A stretch of 61,161 bases of DNA from contig NZ_CDBO01000046.1 in assembly GCF_000819885.1 (NCBI RefSeq), positions 1 to 61,161 of the forward strand. The letters run 5' to 3'. The DNA is from Aeromonas fluvialis (lineage in GTDB: Bacteria; Pseudomonadota; Gammaproteobacteria; Enterobacterales; Aeromonadaceae). A program made the position numbers and the translations under genes. Below, piece after piece: positions 10,094-19,995 of this stretch; positions within the stretch are counted from its first letter, which is position 1, and every line of letters begins with the position of its first letter. The notes beneath the pieces are model-generated. The model saw nothing but the letters and a program-made list of their open reading frames with translations, was not told where the DNA came from and did not search any database.

Positions 10094-12280
10094 TTACAGC
10101 TTGATCCAGGCATCACTCCAAGCGGTGCCCTGACCAGGCGCATAAGCCCATGCAGCACCACCACACCAGCCGGTGTAGGGGTACGGCTTGCACTCGTAGT
10201 TGCCACCTGCGTTAGAGACTCGCTCACCCGCCTTATAAGACGTTCCCGGGACATAAGCAGGGTACTCACCCGGCTCACCCGGATTGTTCTCTTCAGTCAA
10301 GCTGAGCGGGTAAGTTTGGGTGGTGGCATTTGCCCCTTCCGCTTTACCGGTGATGACCAGTTGATAGTTACCCGCAGTTGCGTTGGTGCCAGACAGCAGC
10401 ATATTGCCACTTCCATTGATCGACGCAGAGCTGCTACCGATGACGCGATCGCCTTGCTTGAGCTCTGCCTGCATGGCCATCAGGGCATTGGTATTGATAT
10501 TGAAGTTAATGGTGACGTTGCCCTGAGTAATCGGATAGCTGTCTGCCAGTCCAGTGACAGTAAAATCAGGGTTGGGCAGCGGAGGTGGATTGCTGCCACC
10601 GCAGTCGCTATCACCAATGACTCGCCATACACCCCATTCACCCGTGGTGCCCGGCTCCTCGCCGCGAGTCCACCAGCCTGCGCGCCAGCGCTTGCCATTG
10701 TGGTCAACCTCATCGCCGCCATTATATACGTTGGTGGCATTCCATTCGCTGCTGCAGGTGTTGCCATCGGTGACTTTAACTGTGCGCCCCTGGCTGATGG
10801 TCTGCCCTGCGCCATCGGTGACACTGTATTGCAGGGAGTAGCTGCCGACTCGGCCGGTATCGACATTGCCGCTGACCGTGATGGATGCGGTGAGGTCGCC
10901 ATCTTCTTCATCGCTCGCAGAGACCCCCGCAAGCGGGTCGAAAGTGCTGCCCAGCGTGATGCTGACGTTCTCTACACCATGCAGTACCGGTTTCATGTTG
11001 TACACATCAATGGTGCGTACTTGCTCGGTGATGTTGTCATCGCTGTCAGTGACGCGGTAAGTCAGGGGTTGCAGACCCAGCTTATGAGTATCAACGTCAC
11101 CTTCCACTTCGATGCGATCGGTGATATCACCATCTTCCGCATCGTGGGCGGTCACGCCATCAAGCGGGTTGAATGCACTGCCAAATTTCACCCGTGTGTC
11201 TTTGATGCCGCTGATCGTGGGTTTGCCATTGGCTGGAGGTGGAGTGATATCTTGACCGTGGATAAAGGGGCCATAGGTTTTAATGAAGCTTTCGGAATAA
11301 GCCTGACCTGCGGCATTGCGCCCCATATCCCAGTTGATCGACCAAGTCATCACCCCGCGTAGTGGCTGGCCTTCACTCTTGAGTTTGTTGAAGGCGTTAA
11401 ATAATTTCTGGGGCTCTTTGACGTAACCGGTGGCGGCGCCATCGATGTTGCTGGGCAGGCCGAATACCAGTTTGTCGTGCGGGATTTTGTAGAAGCCGCG
11501 AGTGCCATTGCTCAGGGAGTCAGCCATGTAATAGATGAACTCCTCTTTCAAGGCATCGTTGTTCTGGGCAATCCAGCCGATGCCATCGATATAGATGCCA
11601 TCGCCGCCCTGGTTGTAGAACTGGGGATTGATCCAGTCGTAGTAGCCTTCCAGATTGCGGATATAGGGGATGTAGGCCCCGTTCTGGGTTAGATAGGGGA
11701 ACTCGGGTGCCATGGTGATGAGGAAGTTTTTCCCCTGGGCACGATAGTGATCCTTGACGATGCGCAGGGCTGCCGGGATTACGGTCTGGTTGTTGGCGGC
11801 GGTGATGGCGGCCTGCTCCAGATCAATATCCAGCCCGTCGAAGCCATAGGTTTCAACCTGACGGATGATCTCGTCGGCGAAGGCCTGCTCCTGACCGGTG
11901 CGCAACTCGATGTGTGCATCGGCGCCACCCAGTGCCAGCAACACGGCGCGGCCCTGACGGTTCAGCTCGGCGATCTGCTCGATGAACTGGCTTTCGCTCA
12001 GGCCTACAGCCGGGTCGAGATTGAAGGTCGGGATCGGGTTGCTGCCATAGACCTTCATGAAGGAGACATTGACCACGTTGTATTGCGGGTTGACCTGATC
12101 CAGTTTGACGCAGGGAGAGATGCCGCCCTTGTAGCCTGCACCGTCACACCAGTTGTGCCAGTAACCGACCACCACACCAGATTGCGGGTTGACAATGTTC
12201 TGGCCAGCGCTGGCGGCATGCAGTATGGGGCTGGTGGCGCCGATCAGGCAGCCCAGCAGAGAGAGTTTGAACTTGTTCAT
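10094..12280 (-). CDS. Secreted GH18 chitinase with Ig-like repeats and two chitin-binding modules
   Basis: A 728-residue secreted protein. A Sec signal peptide covers residues 1-23, cleaved after HAA. The GH18 catalytic domain (about 36-335) carries DGLDIDLE at 148-155, with catalytic E155. Two DUF5011/Ig-like repeats lie at about 354-426 and 427-503, each with an AxDxEDGD motif. A CBM5/12-like module (about 507-560, WWTRGEEP) follows, then a beta domain, then a C-terminal chitin-binding module (about 670-728, CKPYPYTGWC) like that of GbpA. It hydrolyses chitin outside the cell. I chose the ATG at 12280, six bases after GGAG, over one at 12295. Confidence 0.95.
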   Translation of the reverse strand: MNKFKLSLLGCLIGATSPILHAASAGQNIVNPQSGVVVGYWHNWCDGAGYKGGISPCVKLDQVNPQYNVVNVSFMKVYGSNPIPTFNLDPAVGLSESQFIEQIAELNRQGRAVLLALGGADAHIELRTGQEQAFADEIIRQVETYGFDGLDIDLEQAAITAANNQTVIPAALRIVKDHYRAQGKNFLITMAPEFPYLTQNGAYIPYIRNLEGYYDWINPQFYNQGGDGIYIDGIGWIAQNNDALKEEFIYYMADSLSNGTRGFYKIPHDKLVFGLPSNIDGAATGYVKEPQKLFNAFNKLKSEGQPLRGVMTWSINWDMGRNAAGQAYSESFIKTYGPFIHGQDITPPPANGKPTISGIKDTRVKFGSAFNPLDGVTAHDAEDGDITDRIEVEGDVDTHKLGLQPLTYRVTDSDDNITEQVRTIDVYNMKPVLHGVENVSITLGSTFDPLAGVSASDEEDGDLTASITVSGNVDTGRVGSYSLQYSVTDGAGQTISQGRTVKVTDGNTCSSEWNATNVYNGGDEVDHNGKRWRAGWWTRGEEPGTTGEWGVWRVIGDSDCGGSNPPPLPNPDFTVTGLADSYPITQGNVTINFNINTNALMAMQAELKQGDRVIGSSSASINGSGNMLLSGTNATAGNYQLVITGKAEGANATTQTYPLSLTEENNPGEPGEYPAYVPGTSYKAGERVSNAGGNYECKPYPYTGWCGGAAWAYAPGQGTAWSDAWIKL

Positions 12281-12300
12281 TATTGCTCCGTACATTGCAA

Positions 12301-12324
12301 AAATAGGCCCATCAAGGGATGGGC
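12301..12324 (-). promoter_or_regulatory. Terminator-like hairpin in the chitinase leader
   Basis: On the minus strand GCCCATC, a four-base loop and GATGGGC are followed by CTATTTTT, 27 bases before the chitinase ATG. A second GGGG/CCCC hairpin lies just upstream near 12327-12340. An intrinsic terminator placed between promoter and start would act as an attenuator. The stem is only seven base pairs, so this is a suggestion. Confidence 0.4.
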
Positions 12325-12461
12325 TTCGGGGGCAGCCCCGCTGTCATAGGAAAATCCCTTAGACCGGTGGCTTTGCGTGGTGGCCTTTCGAGCCACATTG
12401 CCTTTTTCAACCGATTTCCGTGCAGCACAGAGAATCAAGTGACCTGTATGGCAGACTGCTT

Positions 12462-12491
12462 ATGATAAATGCCTGAAAACAAATTAATCAA
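12462..12491 (-). promoter_or_regulatory. Candidate chitinase promoter
   Basis: On the minus strand TTGATT (12491-12486) and TATCAT (12467-12462) are spaced by 18 bases in an A+T-rich stretch. This would give a leader of roughly 175 bases containing the hairpins near 12301-12340. Confidence 0.35.
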
Positions 12492-12845
12492 CAGGAGTGT
12501 TTACTCTAATTATATGAAAGTATTGATAATTTGTTACGCCATCTACATTTTTTAGGACCCCTGATTGACCATTCCGGTACCAGGCAGGCAGCCATGACGC
12601 CGGTAAAAGGCTACTTGTTGTCCCTTGAAAGTACCGGTAAGAGCCAAAAAAGTTCACAGATTCATCCTGTTACTGGCTGTGGATGGCAAAACTGCGGCAA
12701 CGGCAGGGAGCCGAGTTGAAATGGCTGGAAAAGTGCAGGGCTACGGCGGATTCCCGCTTGATTATTGTGTGGCTTGGCCACATGTTAGAAACCCATACAG
12801 AGCTGCTAAAGCGGTCTGTTCAAGACCAAACAAGAGGTAACCGGG

Positions 12846-14888
12846 ATGAATAACCCTTTGCTGACAATGGATTCTCTGCCCCCTTTCAGCCAGATCAAGC
12901 CCGATCAGGTACAAGCTGCCGTGATTCAGGCGATTGCTGACTGCAAGCAGAAGATCAGCGATGTGCTGGCCCAGCGTGATCCCCATACCTGGGATAGCCT
13001 GATCGCCCCGCTGGAAGAGGTCAATGACCGTCTGTCACGGATCTGGTCACCGGTCAGCCACCTCAACGCCGTACTCAACAGCGAGGCACTGCGTGAGGCC
13101 CACGATGTCTGCCTGCCGCTGCTCTCCGAATTCCAGACCTATGTCGGCCAGCATGAAGGGCTCTATCAGGCTTATCTGACCCTCTCCCAGAGCGATGACT
13201 TCCCGCGTCTGGACGATGCCCAGCGCAAGGAGATCCAGAACACCCTGCGCGATTTTCGTCTGTCAGGTATCGGTCTGCCTGCCGAGGCGCAACAGCGTTA
13301 CGGTGAGATTCAGGCCCGCCTTTCCGAGCTAGCCTCCCGCTTCAGCAACAACGTGCTGGATGCTACCCAGGGCTGGCACAAGCTGGTGGCTGATGAGTCC
13401 GAATTGGCCGGTCTTCCCGACAGTGTGCGCGCTGCAGCCCGTCAGATGGCTGGGCTCAAGAGCAAGGAGGGGTGGCTGTTCACGCTGGATATTCCCTCCT
13501 ACCTGCCGGTGATGATGTACGCAGACAATCGCGCACTGCGCGCCGAAATGTATGAAGCCTTTACCACCCGCGCCTCCGATCAGGGCCCCAACGCGGGCAA
13601 GTGGGACAACTCCGCCATCATGACCGAGCTGCTCACACTGCGCCGCGAACTGGCCCAGCTGCTGGGTTTTGCCAACTATGCCGAGCTGTCGCTGGCGACC
13701 AAGATGGCGGACAAGAGTGAACAGGTGGTGAGCTTCCTCACCGATCTGGCTGCCAAATCCCTGCCACAAGGCAAAGCCGAGCTGGGGGAGATCCGCGTCT
13801 TCGCTGCCGAGCAGCATGGTCAGAGTGAGCTGGCCGCCTGGGATCTCGCCTATTACGCCGAGAAGCTCAAGCAGCACAAGTTTTCCATCTCCGACGAGCA
13901 GTTGCGCCCCTACTTCCCCGCCAGCAAGGTGGTGAAAGGGCTGTTCGAAGTGGTGAAGCGGGTGTTCGGCATGAAGATACGCGAGCGCCTTGGTATCGAC
14001 ACCTGGCACCCGGACGTGCGTTTCTACGACATCTTCGATGCCGACGACGAGCTGCGTGGCAGCTTCTACCTCGACCTCTATGCCCGCGAACACAAGCAGG
14101 GTGGCGCCTGGATGGATGTCTGCCTGGGTCGTCGCTACCGTCAGGATGGTTCACTACAAAAGCCGGTGGCCTACCTGACCTGTAACTTCAACGGCCCGGT
14201 GGATGGCAAGCCTGCACTGTTCACCCACAACGAAGTGGTCACCCTGTTCCACGAGTTCGGCCACGGCATTCACCACATGCTGACCCGCATCGACGTGGCT
14301 GGCGTGGCCGGTATCAACGGCGTGGCCTGGGATGCGGTCGAGCTGCCGAGCCAGTTCCTCGAGAACTGGTGCTGGGAGTCAGAGGCGCTGGCCTTTATCT
14401 CTGGCCATTACGAGACCGGCGAGCCACTGCCTGCCGACCTGCTGGAGAAGATGCTGACTGCCCGCAACTTCCAGGCGGCGATGCAGATGCTGCGCCAACT
14501 GGAGTTCGCCCTGTTCGACTTCCGTCTCCATCAGGAGTTTGACCCGGCCAATCCGGCGCAGCTCCCGGCGCTGCTGGACGAGGTGCGCAGTCAGGTGGCC
14601 GTGATGGTGCCACCGGCGTTCAACCGCTTCCAGCACAGCTTCTCCCACATCTTCGCGGGCGGCTATGCGGCGGGCTATTACAGCTACAAGTGGGCCGAGG
14701 TGCTCTCGGCCGATGCCTTCTCCCGCTTTGAGGAGGAGGGGATCTTCAACCCGGTCACCGGCCAATCCTTCCTCAAGCATATTCTGGAGAAGGGGGGCTC
14801 GAAAGAGCCGATGGAGCTGTTCCGGGCCTTCCGTGGTCGGGAGCCCAAGGTGGATGCCCTACTGCGCCACAGCGGGATTGCCGCATGA
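12846..14888 (+). CDS. prlC: Oligopeptidase A (M3 metallopeptidase)
   Basis: A 680-residue cytoplasmic zinc peptidase of the thimet oligopeptidase family (E. coli 680). The HEFGH zinc motif is in TLFHEFGHGIHHMLTR, with the third ligand downstream in the region beginning ENWCWESEAL. It degrades short peptides, including cleaved signal peptides. The protein ends VDALLRHSGIAA. Directly after the stop lies a diverged second version of this end, listed separately. In E. coli rsmJ follows immediately; here a large GGDEF/EAL gene intervenes. Confidence 0.97.
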   Translation: MNNPLLTMDSLPPFSQIKPDQVQAAVIQAIADCKQKISDVLAQRDPHTWDSLIAPLEEVNDRLSRIWSPVSHLNAVLNSEALREAHDVCLPLLSEFQTYVGQHEGLYQAYLTLSQSDDFPRLDDAQRKEIQNTLRDFRLSGIGLPAEAQQRYGEIQARLSELASRFSNNVLDATQGWHKLVADESELAGLPDSVRAAARQMAGLKSKEGWLFTLDIPSYLPVMMYADNRALRAEMYEAFTTRASDQGPNAGKWDNSAIMTELLTLRRELAQLLGFANYAELSLATKMADKSEQVVSFLTDLAAKSLPQGKAELGEIRVFAAEQHGQSELAAWDLAYYAEKLKQHKFSISDEQLRPYFPASKVVKGLFEVVKRVFGMKIRERLGIDTWHPDVRFYDIFDADDELRGSFYLDLYAREHKQGGAWMDVCLGRRYRQDGSLQKPVAYLTCNFNGPVDGKPALFTHNEVVTLFHEFGHGIHHMLTRIDVAGVAGINGVAWDAVELPSQFLENWCWESEALAFISGHYETGEPLPADLLEKMLTARNFQAAMQMLRQLEFALFDFRLHQEFDPANPAQLPALLDEVRSQVAVMVPPAFNRFQHSFSHIFAGGYAAGYYSYKWAEVLSADAFSRFEEEGIFNPVTGQSFLKHILEKGGSKEPMELFRAFRGREPKVDALLRHSGIAA

Positions 14889-14910
14889 GGCTGATGGCCG
14901 CGACCGCTCT

Positions 14911-14958
14911 GAGCCTCAAGTAGATACATTTTTGAACCATAGTGGGATTAAGGCGTGA
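14911..14958 (+). pseudogene. Diverged second copy of the prlC 3' end
   Basis: These 16 codons read EPQVDTFLNHSGIKA and stop, aligned without gaps to the true prlC end EPKVDALLRHSGIAA and stop (10 of 15 residues identical). The copy is 22 bases after the prlC stop, in another frame, and uses A+T-richer codons. It has no start or ribosome site of its own. I infer a remnant of another prlC allele. Confidence 0.7.
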
Positions 14959-14970
14959 TTTCTGCGATAA

Positions 14971-14995
14971 AAAGGGACCTTTTGGTCCCTTTTTT
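14971..14995 (+). terminator. Intrinsic terminator after prlC
   Basis: A 9-bp stem AAAGGGACC/GGTCCCTTT with a TTTT loop is followed by further T residues. It separates prlC from the GGDEF/EAL gene. Confidence 0.9.
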
Positions 14996-15092
14996 CAAGG
15001 CTTTTTAATATCTTGCTGATTGCATATTTGCACAGCCCACGGCTCTTCAGTAGAGTCGTGTTCTAACCTTCAAGGAGAGAAAGCCACTTGCC

Positions 15093-17642
15093 ATGAGGCG
15101 AGCACTCGATTCCGTCTATCAAATCATCTCCAGTCTGGCTCATTCGAGCGGCCAGGGATATTTAGATACCTTTGTGAGTGAAATCGCCGCTGCTGTGATG
15201 GCTGATGTCGTCCTGATCGCCAGCAGGGAATCAAATGCTTCCCATTTGACGGTTCAGGCTGCCTACCCCCCCTCCTTTGACCCCGATACCCTGACGCTGC
15301 CCCTGACTGACACCCCTGATGCCATTACCTGGCAGGAGGGAGAGGCCTGGTTCAGCGATCGTCTGCTGCAACTGTTCCCCGCAATGCCGCGCGCCGAGGC
15401 GTGGCAAGCTCAGGCCTATGCGGGGATTGCCCTCAAGGATGCGGATGGCGAGACCATAGGTATCTGCTCCCTGTTCTACCGTCAGCCACAGGCCAATATG
15501 GACAAGGTGATGGGGTTGCTCAGGTTGCTGGGGCCGCTGGCCGGTCGTGAACTGGCGTTGATGTTGCAGCGACAGCTGCCAAAACCGGCGCCGGATGTCC
15601 CCCATGTGCTGCAAAGTGTGCTGTTTCAGGCCCCTGTAGGTATCGGCAAGCTCGATCTCGCCGGCCGTATTCTCTGGGCCAACCCGGCCATCGAGAAGAT
15701 GCTGGGTTATCCTCTCGACGAGTTGTTGCACCGCTCCGTCTCTGACATCAATCACCCCGAGGATTGGCAGCGCAGCCTCGCGTGCTATGAAGAGATCCGG
15801 CGTGGCGAGCGCAGCAGTTTCACCCAGGAGAAGCGTTACTTCTGCAAGGGGGGCGAGATCTTGTGGGGGCGGGTGACGGTCACCCTGATCCGCGATGATC
15901 AGCAGCAGCCGGATCACCTGATGGTGCTGCTGGAGAATATCGATCCCCTCAAGCGCCATGCGGAGCAGCTCAAGCTCTCCCACCGGGTCTATGACAATCT
16001 CTCCGAAGCGATTCTGGTGTGCGATGCTGACAGCCGCATCATCTCGGTCAATCCGGCGTTCGAGCAGATCACCGGCTACAGCGGTGATGAGGTGCGGGGG
16101 CAGCGTCCCTGCATGCTCAAATCCGGGCTGCACGATCAGACCTTCTATGCCGACATGTACCACGCGCTGGAGCGGGTGGGGGTATGGCGTGGCGAGGTGT
16201 GGAACAAGCGCAAGAACGGCAAGCTCTACCCGCAGCAGCTGATGATCAGCACTCTGCGCGAAGAGGGCAAGATTCAGCAATATATCGCCATTTTCAGCGA
16301 TCTTTCCCAAACCAAGGTGGCCGAGCAGAAGATCGCGACCCAAGCCAACTATGACAACCTCACCAGCCTGCCCAACCGCTGGCTGTTTGGCCGCTGCCTC
16401 ACCCGCTTCTGCGAGCGGGGCGAGCGTTTCGCCCTGATGGTGCTCGATCTCAACAACTTCAAGGCGGTCAACAACAGCATGGATCACCATGCGGGTGATG
16501 CCTTGCTGCGAGAGGTCTCGGATCGACTGGTGAGCCGGGTGCGCACCGAAGATCTGGTTGCTCGCATCGGTGGCGACGAGTTTGCCTTTCTGGTGCCCGG
16601 TATCGTCACCCGCCGTCAGGCTGAGGTGTTTGCCAAGCAGGTGATCGGCAGCTTTGCTCGTCCTTTCATGCTGGCCAATCAGCATCTTTATGTCACCGCG
16701 ACCATAGGGATGACACTATGTCCGGTCGATGGCAGCGAGAGCGACGAGCTGCTGCGCAATGCCGAACAGGCGCTGTTTGCCGCCAAGCGTCAGGGGCGGC
16801 TGATCGGTACCTACTGCTCCTCCATGCGAGAAGAGGTGCGCCAGCGCCACCAGATGCAGCAGGATTTGGCGGAGGCGATCAAGCACGAGCAGCTGACCAT
16901 GGCTTACCAGCCAATCTGGGATAACCGCAGTGGCCAGGTCGCCAAGCTGGAGGCGCTGGTGCGTTGGTATCATCCCCAGTGGGGACAGGTCTCGCCAGCC
17001 GAGTTCATCCCGCTGGCGGAAGAGGCCGGACTGATCCAGGGGCTGGGCTCGCTGGTGCTGTGGCAGTCGTGCCGGGATCTGGCGCGGCTAAAGCAGTCCG
17101 GTTTCCCGGATCTGCAGATGTCGATCAACCGCTCCACCATGGAGTTCCAGACCATCGATCCCGAGGCGAGCGAGTGGCTCAAGGTGATCCAGCACTTCGG
17201 GCTCGATCCTGCCGACATCGTCATCGAAATCACCGAATCTCTGCTGATGGAGAGCAGTGATCAGCACAGGGTGCGGATTGAGGCCCTTCGCGAGGCGGGT
17301 TGCAAGCTGGCCATCGACGATTTCGGTACCGGCTACTCGGCCCTCAACTATCTGCGCACCTTCCCGGTGGACCTGGTCAAGATTGATCGATCTTTCGTGC
17401 GCCATATCCCCTTCAACGAGCAGGATCGGCTGCTGCTCGACGGCATCATCAACATCGTGCACAACCTCGGTATGCAGGTGGTGATCGAAGGCGTGGAGAC
17501 CCGCGAGCAGCTCAACTTCCTCTGCCAGAAGGGGTGTGCCTTCACCCAGGGTTACCTGCTGAGCCGTCCGCTGGCCTATGACGATCTGACCGATTACCTC
17601 GACCTCAACCGTCAGGGGATGAACCTCTCTGTTGTGAGCTGA
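15093..17642 (+). CDS. GAF/PAS-PAS/GGDEF/EAL cyclic di-GMP signalling protein
   Basis: An 849-residue protein without membrane segments. In order it has a GAF-like sensor (about 1-155), PAS (about 172-290), PAS (about 300-410), GGDEF (about 420-575) and EAL (about 590-835). GGDEF is intact at 493-497 (RIGGDEF). EAL is intact at 620-622, with the later asparagine (SINRS), EITES, DDFGTG, KIDRSF and EGVE residues all present. Synthesis and hydrolysis of cyclic di-GMP are therefore both possible on motif grounds. It lies between prlC and rsmJ, which are neighbours in E. coli. Confidence 0.95.
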   Translation: MRRALDSVYQIISSLAHSSGQGYLDTFVSEIAAAVMADVVLIASRESNASHLTVQAAYPPSFDPDTLTLPLTDTPDAITWQEGEAWFSDRLLQLFPAMPRAEAWQAQAYAGIALKDADGETIGICSLFYRQPQANMDKVMGLLRLLGPLAGRELALMLQRQLPKPAPDVPHVLQSVLFQAPVGIGKLDLAGRILWANPAIEKMLGYPLDELLHRSVSDINHPEDWQRSLACYEEIRRGERSSFTQEKRYFCKGGEILWGRVTVTLIRDDQQQPDHLMVLLENIDPLKRHAEQLKLSHRVYDNLSEAILVCDADSRIISVNPAFEQITGYSGDEVRGQRPCMLKSGLHDQTFYADMYHALERVGVWRGEVWNKRKNGKLYPQQLMISTLREEGKIQQYIAIFSDLSQTKVAEQKIATQANYDNLTSLPNRWLFGRCLTRFCERGERFALMVLDLNNFKAVNNSMDHHAGDALLREVSDRLVSRVRTEDLVARIGGDEFAFLVPGIVTRRQAEVFAKQVIGSFARPFMLANQHLYVTATIGMTLCPVDGSESDELLRNAEQALFAAKRQGRLIGTYCSSMREEVRQRHQMQQDLAEAIKHEQLTMAYQPIWDNRSGQVAKLEALVRWYHPQWGQVSPAEFIPLAEEAGLIQGLGSLVLWQSCRDLARLKQSGFPDLQMSINRSTMEFQTIDPEASEWLKVIQHFGLDPADIVIEITESLLMESSDQHRVRIEALREAGCKLAIDDFGTGYSALNYLRTFPVDLVKIDRSFVRHIPFNEQDRLLLDGIINIVHNLGMQVVIEGVETREQLNFLCQKGCAFTQGYLLSRPLAYDDLTDYLDLNRQGMNLSVVS

Positions 17643-17695
17643 TCCGCCGCTTCTGTTATCATGGCCGCTTCTGTACGAGCCATGAGTCTGCCCCT

Positions 17696-18457
17696 ATGCC
17701 CCATATTCAGGTTTTCAGTGAAGTTCCCGCCCGTGATGGTGAGCTCGACGCCCTGCGTTTACGTCTTGCCGACGTAGCGTTTCCGGCTCCTTTTGCGTTG
17801 GTACTGACTGAAGAGCGACTCGAACTGCGCAAGCTGGATGAGCCCAAGCTGGGTGCCGTCTATGTGGACTTCGTGGCAGGGGCGGTGGCCCATCGCCGCA
17901 AGTTTGGCGGCGGTCGTGGCCAGTCCATCGCCAAGGCGGTGGGATTGAAAGCGGGGGCGACACCGACCGTGGTGGATGCCACCGCCGGGCTGGGACGCGA
18001 TGCTTTCGTGCTCGCCTCTCTCGGTTGCAAGGTGACCCTGATCGAGCGCAGCCCCGTTGTAGCAGCCCTGCTGCAGGACGGGCTGACGCGGGCGGCGCAG
18101 GATCCCGAGATTGGCCCCTGGGTCAGCGAGCGGATGCAACTGCTGCATGGCCCTGCGGTGGAGAGCCTGCTCGGGTTGGCCGAGCGGCCCGAGGTGATCT
18201 ACCTGGACCCCATGTTCCCTCACAAGCAGAAGTCGGCGCTGGTGAAAAAAGAGATGCGGGTGTTCCAGTCGCTGGTGGGCCCGGATCTCGATGCCGACGC
18301 TCTGCTGCCTGCTGCGCTCAAGATGGCTGAGAAGCGGGTGGTGGTGAAGCGCCCCGACTACGCGGGTTGGCTCAACGAGCAGAAGCCCAGCATGGCCATC
18401 GAGACCAAGAGCAACCGCTTTGATGTCTATGTGATGGCGGCACTGGCGGTGGGTTAA
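17696..18457 (+). CDS. rsmJ: 16S rRNA (guanine1516-N2)-methyltransferase RsmJ
   Basis: A 253-residue SAM-dependent methyltransferase of the YhiQ family. The SAM-binding [17 protein letters not shown] motif lies near residue 95, KVTLIERSP follows, and the catalytic segment reads [23 protein letters not shown]. It methylates G1516 of 16S rRNA. The ATG at 17696 has a poor ribosome site. A 10-base direct repeat CCGCTTCTGT (17647 and 17665) brackets a possible -10 TATCAT just upstream. Confidence 0.95.
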   Translation: MPHIQVFSEVPARDGELDALRLRLADVAFPAPFALVLTEERLELRKLDEPKLGAVYVDFVAGAVAHRRKFGGGRGQSIAKAVGLKAGATPTVVDATAGLGRDAFVLASLGCKVTLIERSPVVAALLQDGLTRAAQDPEIGPWVSERMQLLHGPAVESLLGLAERPEVIYLDPMFPHKQKSALVKKEMRVFQSLVGPDLDADALLPAALKMAEKRVVVKRPDYAGWLNEQKPSMAIETKSNRFDVYVMAALAVG

Positions 18458-18480
18458 CATCCGCCAGGCGTTGGGGATGT

Positions 18481-18517
18481 AAAAAAGAGGGCCAACGTCA
18501 TGTTGGCCCTCTTTTTT
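18481..18517. terminator. Bidirectional terminator between rsmJ and rof
   Basis: A perfect 16-bp stem starting AAAAAAGAGGGCCAAC with a five-base loop has A and T runs on both sides. It terminates converging transcripts. Confidence 0.95.
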
Positions 18518-18526
18518 GTAATATAT

Positions 18527-18790
18527 TCAGATGCTTGGCGCAAAGCGGATCAGCTTGTCTTCCCCTTGCCAACTCAGGCGCAGGATCGCCAGTTCCGCCA
18601 GACTGAGCCGTTCGCCACTGTGCAGCAGCAGATACTCGACCCCTTCACAGGCTTCGAGGGTGCGGATCCGGTCCACCCACTGGCGGCCATTCCGAACGGT
18701 GAGGGTGACCGGCAACTGCCAGCAGGCGGCGATCTCCAGCCAGTCGTAGAGATCGCAACTGATGGGCTGGTATCTGCTCATAGTAGCCAT
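18527..18790 (-). CDS. rof: Rho-binding antiterminator Rof (YaeO family)
   Basis: An 87-residue protein. YQPISCDLYDWLEIAACWQL near the N-terminus and VEYLLLHSGERLSL match E. coli Rof (YQPINCDDYDNLELACQ... and VEYLVVEAAGETREL). Rof binds the primary RNA site of Rho and inhibits termination. An ATG at 18781 is an alternative start and would match the E. coli N-terminus; AAGG stands six bases before the ATG at 18790. It is 18 bases downstream of the lipoprotein gene, so they are probably one operon. The target gene rho is 5 kb away in this window. Confidence 0.85.
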   Translation of the reverse strand: MATMSRYQPISCDLYDWLEIAACWQLPVTLTVRNGRQWVDRIRTLEACEGVEYLLLHSGERLSLAELAILRLSWQGEDKLIRFAPSI

Positions 18791-18808
18791 AGCCCCCCTT
18801 GTCCCCTG

Positions 18809-19801
18809 TTACTGGAAGTTGATGCTGGTGGTCGGCGCCACCACTGTCTGGGCCTTCTGTATCTGCTCCTGTTGCAGCGGATCGTTGGCCACTGCCGGAT
18901 CATCCTCGTCGCCGTTGCAGACCAGCACCATGTCGTAGTTGCCGAGGTTAACAAATCCCAACTCGTAGCCAAAGCCGCCTCCTGTCTGCGGCAGCACGGG
19001 GGCGCTGGCGTAGAAGCCGTTGTCGCTGTCCGCCATGTCAGGATAGGCGTCGTCGCCTACCGGGCGCAGCTCGTCATAGAAGTAGACGAACGCCTTGTCG
19101 GTCAGCTGACCACCGCACAGCCCGGCCGCGACCGTCCCCTTGACGGTGGCGACCTGCGTGTTGTTCACCAGCCGTACACCTCTTGGTTTGAGCTTGTAGT
19201 ACTGCTCGTGGCCCGGCAGCACCATAGCCTGGCGCAGATCGAACTCGGTGGTGAAGGCACTGAGGCCGTTGGCGGCGATGGTGAAAGCGTCCAGCTTGAG
19301 CTCGCTGCTGGGCACCTCCAGCGGCTTGATCACGCCGTCATCCTGCTTGACGTAGGAGTAGGGGGTGCCATCCAGAAACTGGTTGCTGACCTCCCGCCCG
19401 TCCAGTACCCGCAGCCGCATCTGGCTGTAGTTGCCGGGTACCACGCTCTGGCTGGCCAGCAGAGGGCGACTGCTGGAGCCCTGATAACTCAGCAGATCGA
19501 TGTAGGTGAACAGGGGCCGGCCCGCACTGTCGATCGGGATGGTTTCGCCGCTCGGGGTGCAGCCATCGTCCTGGGTTGAGGTGAGAAAACTGGCGGTGGT
19601 CCAGCTCTGCTCGGTGCCGGCAACGGGATGAATGCTGATGTTGGAGACGGCGATGCAGACCTTGCTGACGGCGTCCACCGGGGCGTCGGAGAAGGCCAGC
19701 GAGAGTTGGGCCTGTTGTGGCTGGCTACTGTCGTCGCCGTCACTGCTGCCACCGCAGGCGGTCAGAAGGGCAGTCAGGGTTATCAGGGTCAAAGGCTTCA
19801 T
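18809..19801 (-). CDS. DUF4382-type lipoprotein
   Basis: A 330-residue predicted lipoprotein. The signal MKPLTLITLTALLTAC has a clear lipobox (LTAC), followed by a glycine/serine linker. The mature part begins with SLAFSDAPVDAVSKVCIAVSNISI, the conserved opening of DUF4382 domains, which have a beta-sandwich fold. Function is unknown. It is followed closely by rof. I chose the ATG at 19801 rather than in-frame ATGs at 19810 or 19882, because those add residues ahead of a good signal peptide. Confidence 0.8.
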   Translation of the reverse strand: MKPLTLITLTALLTACGGSSDGDDSSQPQQAQLSLAFSDAPVDAVSKVCIAVSNISIHPVAGTEQSWTTASFLTSTQDDGCTPSGETIPIDSAGRPLFTYIDLLSYQGSSSRPLLASQSVVPGNYSQMRLRVLDGREVSNQFLDGTPYSYVKQDDGVIKPLEVPSSELKLDAFTIAANGLSAFTTEFDLRQAMVLPGHEQYYKLKPRGVRLVNNTQVATVKGTVAAGLCGGQLTDKAFVYFYDELRPVGDDAYPDMADSDNGFYASAPVLPQTGGGFGYELGFVNLGNYDMVLVCNGDEDDPAVANDPLQQEQIQKAQTVVAPTTSINFQ

Positions 19802-19995
19802 GGCGTCCATTCCGGTTGGTTGTGAAGACAACACAACTCTAGTCGAACGTTGGTCATGAGGGGGGGCAGAGCACAGACGCAAGGGCGGGATCAGCTAGTC
19901 AGCCCAATAAAATCAAGGGGCTGGCCCGAGACGCGCCTGTGCTGGCTGCGAAACAGATTGTCGGAACGCCGGGGCACTGATTGGGCGGGGCCCAA

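Larger units (their letters stand above)
12296..12845. other. Intergenic region between chitinase and prlC
   Basis: This stretch is between divergent genes and should hold both promoters. It contains the chitinase leader hairpins and candidate promoter listed separately and an A+T-rich block at about 12465-12550. Open frames at 12531-12719 and 12625-12840 have no convincing ribosome site or recognisable protein, and I do not call them genes. Confidence 0.5.

Noticed and set aside
10079..11362. Long plus-strand open frame opposite the chitinase gene
   Set aside because: It is the shadow of the G+C-rich chitinase coding sequence, with no recognisable domain.
12531..12840. Two small open frames between chitinase and prlC
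   Set aside because: No ribosome site and no recognisable protein; the region is better explained as divergent promoter DNA.
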